Below are positions 42,277-52,160 of a stretch of 64,000 nucleotides of DNA, piece after piece (position 1 is the first letter of the stretch; each line of letters begins with the position of its first letter). Origin of the DNA: Puccinellia tenuiflora (lineage: Eukaryota; Streptophyta; Magnoliopsida; Poales; Poaceae); the NCBI GenBank assembly GCA_012064385.1, contig QRDG01001837.1, forward strand, positions 1 through 64,000. Reading direction: 5' to 3'. The position numbers were made by a program, and so were the translations under genes. A model generated the notes under the pieces. It was not told the DNA's origin and searched no databases. It saw only the letters and a program-made list of their open reading frames with translations.

Positions 42277-45200
42277 GATGGTTGGTCGCGGCCAGAAATC
42301 CATGTCCGTTGTGCAACTCCCGTCGACCGCCGGTCATCGTCAACCGCCGCCGTCATCTGCGGACGTAGAGGAAAATCCGCTGTGCACTCTACCGTTTCCG
42401 CGTTCGCCGTCAAGTTCCGCTGCGACTCTGTGGTGATCTGTGATAGATCGGTTGGAGAGATCTCGAATTCGATCGGTGCCCGGTCGCTCACCCAAATCCT
42501 TCGCCAATCCGTCCGGCCGCATCGATGTGCTGCTCTGCCGCAACGGAAGAACATCTGAACTGGATCCGACGGAAGCCTGAGATCCGGTCGCCAGGCATGC
42601 CGGAATCCACTGCGAAATTGTTGTCGCCGGCGTGCTCTGCTGTCGAATCACTGATCGCGTTCGATCCGGCCGCGGGACGCGGTCCACTGCGTCGCTGCTG
42701 CCGTCCTGCACCAACTCGCCGAGATCGATCTCGCCGAGGAACACGACGTCCTGCTGCTTCGTCCGTCGCTGGAATCGCCAGCTGCTGCATTAAATCGACA
42801 ACAACACCTCAGGAAGCTCCTCCCAACTAGCTCGGACGTTGTGCCGTTTCTCGCCATCAACAGCGCTCGCGACCTGTTCGACTAAACGCCTACAGGGAAC
42901 AGGATATCACCATCGGTAGGAAGCAAAAGCAGTAATTACTATCCAATCGCACGGATCAATTGGAAAGCCAACATCCGACTCCATCCTTGCCCAATTCGTT
43001 TTTACGTGCATGGATAGAGGAAGACAAGCCGATCTATGGCTGCTACAATTTTACCGCCGTGTTTTATTTTTCTGAATCTCTACCACACGTGCTCTGGCAG
43101 TCACTGGTAATTTGCGTGTAGCATGGAATTAAGGAATTGACATATGGAAGCTGATTCAGAACTCTAGAAGGAAAAAGATCTGCTCGAACAATATTTCGGA
43201 CTGCTACTAGTACTTCAGTTCGACCTGTTGGTTCACTCTGGCCAGGTAATCGAGGAAGCATTAATCAATCCGTATTGAGGACTGAATATGGAAATCAATC
43301 AGTATCTTGTTGCGCTCGCTATTCTTCTGTCTTGTCGCTTGGAGGATTTTTTTTTCCACAGAATTTGCCGCGCTACATATCGGTAACACATTTCCTTCGA
43401 TGGCAATGGCATCATAAAGTGTATTCTCTAAGTTATTTAGAACATGCACTTTAGATGCTCTAATTACACGGTTTGGAAAGGGAATCATGTATTTGTTTTC
43501 AATTGAGAAAATTGATTATGTCATTAACTTGTATAAACCGGAAAAGCCAAAAGGGAAAGGAAAACTATGGTATTTGACTACGGAAAATTAACTAGTTCAC
43601 ATAGTTATATCAATGTTTGATTCTTTAGCTCATGAATATGAGAGTGAACAGATTACGTGGAATTTGTGCGTAACCTGGAAAAGGATTTTTATGGTTGAGA
43701 CTTATATTTATTATCACCGGAGGAAATTGGAATGCACTCCGAGGAAATTAATTGAACTCTTCGTTAGATGGATTAATTATTATTTTTGTCACTATGATTT
43801 TTCCTATTGCTACGGGATCGACATTGTCACCTGAATATATTGGTACTCATTGGTATACTCTGGAATCTGTCGGAGTATTTAAGAATTCATCAGAATTATC
43901 TAGCGTAACGATGACGAGGCGACATGAAGCATGTTTATATTGAAATTGACATCACTTATAGTTGGAGAAAGATGGAAAACGCTCCAAAGGGTGGAAAATT
44001 TGATCTTCACTTAAGGAAGATGGACAATGCTATAAGGGCGGAAATTTGATCTTCGCTTAAGGATCTTTTGGTTATGTATGATGTTTGGAAAAGGGAGAGC
44101 GGAATTATTGCTCACCGGGAAGATTAGTGCATTATGAATTTAACACAATGGTCTCATTTATTTTGACAATCCATTGGAAGTTGGTGGACAAATTGTTTAT
44201 TTTGTGAAGATAACTCCATAGGGAGGAATACTTGTAATAGGAACACATGCTTAAGAATTTATTGTTCATGTGGTATTTAAGACTTGGTAACATATCAAGG
44301 AACATAATTAGTGGATTATTAATTCTAGAATTCTATACTTAAGTGGGAGGAATATGATACGTCATCACCATACATCTACGGTATTTTTTGGACACTCCTA
44401 CTTGAGCTGATTATATTTATTCTATTTCATAATTGCACTTGATATGGTTATTTATAAATTCTACAATGCAAGTCGGAAGGTCTATGTTGTATTAATATCA
44501 CATACTGGAGTGTAAAATCAGTTCATCAAAGGAATTAAAGGTTTGAACACTGATTGGTGGGGGAAGTACACTTCAGGAATATTAATTGAAACTGATGAAA
44601 TGAGCATGGAATTATTTACCATTATCTTATTTCATATACTCCATGGTTTAACGGAGGAATACACCTATTGGTTATTCATTTTATTTTGCGGAGAAGCATT
44701 ACGTACTACTATTTTTTCAGTAAGTCATTATTTATCACAGTCATATTTATATTTTGTGAACTGGAAGGAACTATTATATTTATATTTTGGTAGTATGGAA
44801 TTGGAATGATTGTTTACTACATAGCACACCAAGATTTTATTTCTAATGTTTATATTCTAGTGGATCCAATGGTATTTTGTTTTTATCTGGAAAAGGGAAA
44901 ATTGGTGGAAAGTAGGAATATGATATTTTCTCATGAAGGGTGTGTTTACTAATAGTCACACCGGAATTTTGTATGTGCTAAACCCAAAGGAAAACACAAG
45001 GTAAACTCCCAACACTAATTTATTTAGGAAAAGTGGGAGGAATTAACATGGACCATTATATCTCGGCTACTATATAATGTCTATTCTTTGGGGAAATCAC
45101 TCTATGTTTTAGAGGAACATGTAAACTTGTATGGAACAATTTAAGTTGTTACTATTTTTTAAACTATGGGTGTAACCATTGCGGGAAGCAATCAACTCAA

Positions 45201-46964
45201 TTGAGGAGTAATAAAAGTTTGGGAACTTGTTATTTACCAAACCACCGCAAGACTATATGTTGTAAATGGTTTTACTTACAAGGAAGGTTGATGTAAAATG
45301 CTTAGTGGAAATTTCAATGATGAGCTTGTTGTTTGATTATTTACACAAAGGAAATGTTTATACTTTGTGGAAACTCTGGAATTTAGAGTAGGTGGGAATT
45401 AAGACACGGTTTGCTAATTAGAAAGATCAAGTTATGTTATTGGAACAAGCTTCACATCAATGGTACATCAGGTCATATGGTTTTATTTATGATGGAAGAC
45501 GAACATATACAAAGGTTAGTGTAAATTGTTTTGTGTTATTGCTATATGTGCTAACTATGTTCTTCTTGTTTTCTTTGAATATCACATTGATGGAATGAAA
45601 AGCTTGGTCTTGTTCTAACTTTCATATGAAAGGAATATTCAAACATTTCTGCAATTTGGGAGTGGAATTACATAGAGAATGTTTTGATATTTTTTCTATG
45701 TAAAATTGCAAACCTGTCAAATACCTTGATAAAGGGAATGATACTCTATGAGGAATTATGTTTAAACTCATGAGGAAAAAAAAGGAAGAGTAATCATCAT
45801 ACCACAATTATTGTGGGACATTACTCGTGCGAGCTGAACTTAGCCATTCCACTGTATTGGTGCTATTTTGATTAGCACAGAAAGCTATTTGCTGGAATTT
45901 TAGCAAACGGAATATGAATCTTATAATGATTGTTGGATCATATAATGGACTTGTCATGCAATGTCAAGGAAATATGAATTATTCATTATTCTTTGATGAT
46001 CTCAACCTCCAGCTGCGTGGATATATTGACAATATTTTTGGAATTGGATCTTCGTGAAAGGTAATCTACTTTTATGTTATGTGCTAATATTAAATTTGTA
46101 GGTATCTATGGTTGAGAGGCAATTTGCTGTGCACATGGGTAGCTACACACCCCTCCAATGCTTGACACGTGTTCATCTGGTCAAAGGTTAGTTACGCCCA
46201 CTCGCGCCCGTCAACCCTGCATGCATACGTTGTTAGTCTTTAATCAAGCGAACATATGTGGCACTGTGCTTGCTACCTCGAATGAATAGTCAGAACTCAA
46301 ATGAACAGGAAGCTACAGTACGAGGACCCGTGACCTCTTCAAAATGATCGCACACAGCCAAACATTGCAGGTTCTACCGTACTGAAGTTCAACTGGCTGC
46401 CTATTTTATTGCTCTAGTTGGCAAGATTGCATGCAATAAATGTTATTATATTCGCATGTTGGTGGAAAAAATGCTACGAGACAAACCCATAGTAATCGGC
46501 ACGGCCGGCCGGGGAACAACTCCCGCCATCTATTAGAGCAAATGGGACAAACGGTGTACACTAAACGAATCGGTGCTCGCTCCACCTGGTCAAACTTGCT
46601 ACAGCAACAGCTCGCATCTAAACACTGATCGGACGGTAGTCACGGGGTGTGTAGCTACCCATGTGTACAGCGGGTCTTTTCCGATCTATGGTTTACAATG
46701 GAAACATATGGATATTCATTGTTTTTCAGAATATATATGAATACTTTAATGCATGTCAAGCATTGAAGGAAGTATATGGCTATGGAAATTTTTCGAAAAC
46801 TTAAGGTCGTGGAAGGTGCATCATAAGCTGTTTCTTTGTGATAATATGACTCCAAAGATCACAAAGTGTATATACAACGTGAGCGCACTGAAGGAAGGAA
46901 TTATCTTCTAACCATGTTAATTGCATGGGAATTCACCTTGATTGAAATAAAATGTTTTCAGTCA
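42277..46964 (+). other. Non-coding interior of the LARD
   Basis: The first 600 bases are GC-rich with short frames (after MVGRGQKSMSVVQ) that stop quickly. From about 43000 to 46100 the sequence is AT-rich with many GGAATT-like words and no ORF above 90 codons resembling a retroelement protein. A TIR element lies at 46126-46671. I see no genes. Confidence 0.7.
46126..46671. mobile_element. 546-bp element with 28-bp terminal inverted repeats
   Basis: 46126-46153 (GCTGTGCACATGGGTAGCTA...) is the reverse complement of 46644-46671 with one mismatch. No coding frame for a transposase is seen, so it is a non-autonomous DNA element. I cannot find a clear target duplication, and the superfamily is not assigned. 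Confidence 0.7.
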
Positions 46965-46973
46965 AGTGGGAGA
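46965..46973 (+). other. Polypurine tract of the LARD
   Basis: AAGTGGGAGA-type purine run directly before the 3' LTR start at 46974; GTGGGAGA is common in plant Copia-type elements. Confidence 0.65.
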
Positions 46974-47493
46974 TGTAGGAAATTGTGTCTTACAACATTT
47001 TATATATCTACTACATTGTCCGGAATTAAACTTCAGTGTGGAAGTGTCACAAAAATAACAGGGAATTATTGATGTGCAATTGTATTTAAGAAAATATATT
47101 TAAGGAAGCCGGTACGTCTATACTGAAACACGGTGTATATTAATACGCCGGAATTATACCCGGAAACAGTATAGAGTGCAATGCCAGGTTGTCCGTAGGA
47201 TTGACTCTATGGATTGTTAAAGCCTGCGAGTTTGATTTGTATTCGAACTCGGCGCATGACTCCCACATGCGTGCTGGGAGCTAAACAGTAATATGCTCGG
47301 TAACTGGCTGTTAGGTATTGTGCTTGGTCTAACATGTCACGAGTCCTACCTGAAAACAGATTGTTTTATCTGGAATTTGGAGTCTATATAAAGGTCTCAC
47401 CCTCTAGCCTCAAATTGCATTGTGAGCGGCACCACCGATAAGGCAGAGTGATAAAGGGTAGGCCGAGTAGCTCCTAACCCTAATTTTTCTACA
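46974..47493 (+). repeat. 3' LTR of the LARD (520 bp)
   Basis: Starts TGTAGGAAATTG, ends TTTTTCTACA, and lacks the MITE present in the 5' copy. Confidence 0.9.
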
Positions 47494-47861
47494 CTGACTC
47501 ATAAGGAGGAACCATCGTAATCTGTATTAGGATTTAGGTTTGAGTATCAGTGTTTGCTTTTGCAAAATGAAATATTCGATATCCGGCGCAGCGGTAGAGT
47601 CTAGTTTTATACTAGCTCCAGGAATGGAAATAAAACAGTAAGCGATGAAACGGGTCGAGTAATCTAAGCCGTTGAAGAGCTTCTGTTACCACCGTTGGAT
47701 AACTGAAGAACTGGACACCACTGGTTCAGTCTTCAGTTAGGACCTGACACCCTATCCGGCGAAAGCCTCGCTCGCATCCACCGTGCCCGTCGCCCCCCGA
47801 TCCGGCGTCGCGCGCTTCCATCAGCGCTGCGGCCGCAAATCCCAGGTGGAGACGACAGGCG

Positions 47862-50578
47862 ATGGCCGCCACCTGCTCTTTCCGTTCCATCGTCAGGGCT
47901 CCTCCGCCTCCGCGGGGACTCGCTAGGAGGGCAGTGCGCTGCTGCAGCGCCGCTCCCGGTGGCACCTCCATCTCCAAGGTCAGCAAGCCCGTACCACGTA
48001 TTGAGCTCCCGATTGAAAAGATTTCGTGGACTCCTTTGCTGCAGAATGGCACTGATTCGTCAGAAAAACTAGCGGCAGCTACACAATGAGTCTGTAGGCC
48101 AGGACTTATATTATCTCGCGTTGGTTGGTTGTTCCATGTGCGTAGCTCGTCATGGAGGTTAAAGAGAGGCTGGAAAAGGAGCATCCAGGCCTCCCGACGG
48201 GCAGAAGCGGGAGGGATGATGACGAGATGATCCTCTGGTTCTTAAAGGACAGGAAGTTCGCCGTTGACGAGGCCGTGTCCAAGTTGACCAAGGCCATTGT
48301 ATCCTACAACTGTCTTCAGCTGACCCCCTTTCTTTCCGGTTTTCACAAAGAATCCTCCTGTTTCATGTAGTATGCGTCTATATATAGGTTCACAATTGTA
48401 TGTTCCTGTTGCTCATCACTTTCCTAATGCCAAATCATCATGATAAGCAACATAAAAATAAACCAGTTTTTTTTGTTTATATGATTGTTTTATTTAGAAG
48501 AAACATGCAACAGTCTCAAGTCTCAGATTTTCCCAAGCAATATGTAAAATTTATATTTTGGGTTTTCAGTGATTACAGTGTCTTTTTGCTGATGGTAGAC
48601 TTTGATATAGCGGAATTGTTGTTCTTGTTCTTCCTTCTGAACTTGCATACGCTAAGTGGATCACTCTTTTGTACTATGTCAACTTTATTTTGGTCCCATG
48701 CTCTCTGTCAGTTTGTGGGAGGATCTTCTTATCCATGATTAAATGAGCTGGATTTGTTACAATGAAAGGTTTTTTTTTAAATGTTGTGCCTTTTGTCGAG
48801 CCTTCTGCTTTGTATTTTAGTATAGGACCTAACATTTTGTCCATCAACTTATTGACGGTGAAGAATTATTTTTCCAATTGTGTACCTTAAGCTTTTCTTT
48901 CAACTGCACTAGAAATGGCGTCAGGATTTTCGTGTGTCGGAACTATCGGAAGAATCAGTCAAAGGATTGTATCAAACTGGCAAGGCCTATGTGCATTCTT
49001 CTTTTGACATCTATGACAGACCTGTGCTAATAGTAGTGGCAGCCAAACATTTTCCTTCTGTAAGTTTCTCATGCTTTGAATCTTGGAGATCTTTGCACTT
49101 CACACCACTTGTTGGGGCATTTTTTTTTTTGCACAAAACCACAGCCCTAGCTTTTATTTGCGAAAACACCAGCATTTAGGGTAATGACTTGCAAAGAACA
49201 CAAAAACATGTAATTACATTGTTTGACGAGTAATTGGCCTGTTTGGCACTGTCAGGAGGTACGTGGCAGCCACCTTGGCATATGCAGCAGTGTCATTACC
49301 CTAAACATTGGTGCTTTCCGCAAAAAAATGTTAGGGTAGTGATTTTGTGCAATAAATGCCCAACTAGTGGTGTGGAGTGCAAAAACCTTGAATCTTAAGA
49401 CATATTTTGAGCAAACTGATGTTCCTTCACCTGAAGGAAATCACACGCCTTTGTGAAGTGTTACATGTCAAATCAAAAGTAAAGATGCAGAATTATGTCG
49501 TGACTTTTGATAAACTATCAGGCCAAACTTTTCAGAGAAAATACAAATTTGAATTGTTAACTACAACCTGACATGACAGACCTATTGGCCCTATTTTATT
49601 CTATAATTTATCGTGTTGATGTATTTTGTGTGTTAGATGCCTTTTGTCCTGAGTTATATGATTGATGGGTATACAATATTGCTATTACAGAAACAAGATC
49701 CAGTTGAAAATGAGAAGCTATGCGCCTTCTTGGTCGAGAAGGCTTTAAATAAACTTCCCGTGAGCACAGATAATATACTTGGAATTTTCGATCTTCGAGG
49801 CTTCCGTGTAGAAAATAGTGATCTTCAATTCTTAAAGTTTTTGGTAAGTTCAGTATTTTTCTGAGCCGAAGTTATTGTTTCCTCTAATTCTGTTGGCAGC
49901 TACAAGACATTCAGAAAGCATTCTTGATGAGAGTGACATACTGTTTAAGAATTGTGCATACCCCTTTCACTAGATCGATCGAACAGAAAATGGAAGTTGG
50001 TTTATACATATGCCCGAACAGAAAATATTCCACGTGCAAAAGCATTGTGAGGTTCCTCACTTTAAATAAGAAGTGAATTAACATTCTCATGCTGTCTAGT
50101 GAGCCCATGTAAAGTTTGTTCTATGGGCAGTTGCCCCTGTGTGCAGCTATGCATTTTCCGTCTAAACCTTGTACAGTTTACTCCCATGATTGGGAAGCAT
50201 AATTACTGACTGATGCATGTTTGTGTACTTCCACATACAGCTACTGTTCCCTAATTTGGTAAATCAATGCTAATTTCCTGTGATTTCCAGATTGATGTAT
50301 TCTACTATTACTATCCGAAGCGGCTTGGCCAAGTTCTTTTCGTGGACGCGCCATTTGTGTTTCAGCCAATGTGGCAACTTGTTAAACCTCTGTTGAAACA
50401 ATATGCCTCCCTGGTCAGTACTGTTTCTCTCAACATATTTCATCAAATGATTTTACATCTAATACTTTCCATTTTATTTTTATGTTTTTCATCATATAAG
50501 GTGAGATTTTGCGATGCTGAGACTGTGAGAAAAGAGTACTTTACAGAAGAAACTGTACCCCCTGATTTCCTCTGTTAG
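47862..50578 (+). CDS. CRAL-TRIO (Sec14-like) lipid-binding protein, probably plastid-targeted
   Basis: This is the only host gene. The canonical model is six exons: 47862-47978, 48146-48298, 48913-49059, 49691-49843, 50291-50413 and 50501-50578, all phase 0, giving 256 residues. Residues 1-39 are rich in Ala, Arg, Ser and Pro with no acidic residue, like a plastid transit peptide. Residues 43-90 match the CRAL-TRIO N-terminal helix region (DDEMILWFLKDRKFAVDEA). Residues 91-256 form the Sec14 lipid-binding fold (GKAYVHSSFDIYDRPVLIVV, ILGIFDLRGF, VFYYYYPKRLGQVLFVDAP). Such proteins bind or exchange hydrophobic lipids; the ligand is unknown. Exon 1 could instead continue to codon 75 (TGA at 48087-48089), so the first splice donor is uncertain. 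A transposon LTR ends 112 bases before the ATG. Confidence 0.88.
49092..49383. mobile_element. 292-bp foldback MITE in intron 3 of the CRAL-TRIO gene
   Basis: The left arm (TTTGCACTTCACACC onward, to about 49190) pairs with the right arm (about 49286 to GGTGTGGAGTGCAAA at 49383) over roughly 95 bases with some mismatches. No coding capacity and no clear target duplication. It lies well inside the intron, away from the splice sites. Confidence 0.8.
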
Positions 50579-51272
50579 GTGTCACCGTTACCTTTCTTAC
50601 TACCGAGTGGCGAGTTGTCATACTGTTTATGGCTGCTGCCCTGATTCTGTGTAAGGTCAGTGCTAATTTTCCCTGTTTTTTCTTTTGTTCGATACTTTCG
50701 TCAGTTTATTTTTCTCTGTAGCATTATAAAAGCTCAAGCACTGAACTGCACAAAATCATGAGTTGTGTATGCCAAGGCTGATGGGTTACGGATTACATTG
50801 CTAGCTTATGTTGCTACAGTACAACCATGGTGTCCGCGAGAATTCTCATATTCATCACTATGTGCCTCTGAAACGTTGGATCCTAGTTGGATCTCTGAAG
50901 GCAAACCAGGGCCATCTTGAAATCCTTGGTTGGCACCAGTTGTGGGTCACTGAAGAAACTTTTACCTTCAGGTGTTGAACGAGCTGAATTTGAAGATTGG
51001 ATCCCATCATCTGATAGCTCTTTGTCGCAGTTTATCTGGAAAACTGTCTTTCTAAGGTATTTGGAGTGTAAGATTGAGATTGATCGACACCTTTTGTAAT
51101 AATGAGTTTAAGGATCAACGAATATAATTTGTGTTGTCAATAATACTGGTTGAAGGATACCTTTTTTTCTCCTTTGGACAATATATATTTCCATTAATGG
51201 GATAGCTTAAATAATGACGAGCATTCTGTAGATTTCAAACTTTCATTAAACCATTTTATTTCAGTTGATTAC
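50579..51272. other. 3' flank of the CRAL-TRIO gene
   Basis: Probably 3' UTR and intergenic sequence. I see short frames only, including one at 50917-51099 that resembles nothing known to me. It ends at the LTR of Tat-D. Confidence 0.5.
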
Positions 51273-51781
51273 TGTTGGGGTTATGCCGAACAGGTACCCT
51301 CACGAAGGAGACTAAAGCCAGCGTACCAGGGTGGCCCATAGTGGTGGTAAGCCGAATTCCGGCTTACCGGGCAGCCCAGTACGATGAAGCGCAGGAGGCC
51401 CATCCGGCTAAGGGAAGGTTTCAGAAGCCGGCCTGCATTGCGGAAGACTTAGCCCACAAGGCAGGGCCCAAGCCGGATTAGAGTAGAACTCTGTGACTTA
51501 GTCGGTTAGGTTTCTTCCTGTAAGCCCTAGGTCTGGACGCCTTTATAAGCCGGCCTATGGGACGCTTCAAGGCAAGCTCTAACACACCTATCATTCTAAT
51601 CGGCGCATATTACCTTATAATGAATTATAGCAGCACGTAGGGTTTCGCCACCGTTGCGAGATCCGAAGCTGGGTAAACTCTTTCTCGTCCCGACACCGAA
51701 ACCACCCTCGTCTCCAAAACCCACCTCTCTACCTAGCTCGATGGCACCCCTGCCGCGGCCAGATTCTACAATACCACGACA
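51273..51781 (+). repeat. LTR of Tat-D (509 bp)
   Basis: Starts TGTTGGGGTTATGCC and ends ATACCACGACA. A TTTATAAG TATA core lies at about 51542-51548. The start codon of the leader frame is at 51741, inside the LTR. Confidence 0.8.
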
Positions 51782-52160
51782 GTTGGCGCCCATCGTGGGG
51801 CAAGAGATGTCTGGGGTTACGTTCCGGCCGGGATCTACTGGCGGCGTCGGCGACACCATCGCGGTCGGCTTAGTGAGCTACTTCGACGAAACATGAGCTG
51901 GCCACGTCTTCAACGACGACTTTTGGATGCCGACAAAGGAGGATCCCGCCGGCTGGTCCACGGTCTACAGATTCCTCTCGCAAGGAAAATGCGGCTTGGC
52001 GAGAACTCAATGCTACGGTACCTGTAGTTCCTCAGTATTTGGATTGGTCCAACATTCCCATCACATGGGATCACAGCGATCACCCGGACAAAGTTCATTC
52101 AACACGCACCTACGCTTTGGTCGTCAGCCCTATAGTCGACAAATACAAGTTGACAAAGGT
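51741..52160 (+). pseudogene. gag leader joined to protease remnant of Tat-D
   Basis: The leader frame begins MAPLPRPDSTIPRQLAPIVG and stops at 51894-51896. After a change of frame, 52039-52160 encodes DWSNIPITWDHSDHPDKV and KLTKV. This is homologous to the pre-protease segment of Tat-A (WSEQTITWSRADHP) just before the active site. The capsid and nucleocapsid between leader and protease are missing. The break at 52160 is the Tekay-2 insertion; AAGGT (52156-52160) would be its left target duplication. Confidence 0.7.
51784..51801 (+). other. Primer-binding site of Tat-D
   Basis: TGGCGCCCATCGTGGGGC, one change (ACCG to ATCG) from the Tat-A and Tat-C site. Confidence 0.8.

Larger units (their letters stand above)
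41586..47493 (+). mobile_element. Non-coding LTR retrotransposon (LARD type)
   Basis: The LTRs at 41586-42262 and 46974-47493 share the start TGTAGGAAATTGTG and the end TTTTTCTACA. Imperfect duplications CTGGC (41581-41585) and CTGAC (47494-47498) flank the element. A primer site and a purine tract are present. The 4.7-kb internal region has no recognisable gag or pol. The two LTRs differ by several percent plus indels, so it is relatively old. The primer and purine signals look Copia-like, but the superfamily cannot be fixed without coding sequence. Confidence 0.85.
41509..47749 (-). repeat. Short 5' LTR of the Reina-like element, split by the LARD
   Basis: The LTR consists of 41509-41585 and 47494-47749, about 330 bp without the insertion. 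It begins and ends with the inverted termini TGTCAGGT and ACCTGACA. Its outer end at 47749 lies 112 bases upstream of the start codon of the CRAL-TRIO host gene, and the LTR points away from that gene. Confidence 0.8.
51273..52160 (+). mobile_element. Tat-D: LTR and collapsed interior of a Tat-type element
   Basis: It consists of one LTR (51273-51781), a primer site and 360 bases of interior before Tekay-2 interrupts it. The right half would lie beyond the window end, after the 3' LTR of Tekay-2. The base composition and the CGACAGTTGGCGCCCA junction match the other Tat elements here. Confidence 0.8.

Noticed and set aside
50917..51099. Second host gene downstream of the CRAL-TRIO gene
   Set aside because: The 60-codon frame has no recognised domain and no neighbouring exon-like sequence; it is probably 3' flank.
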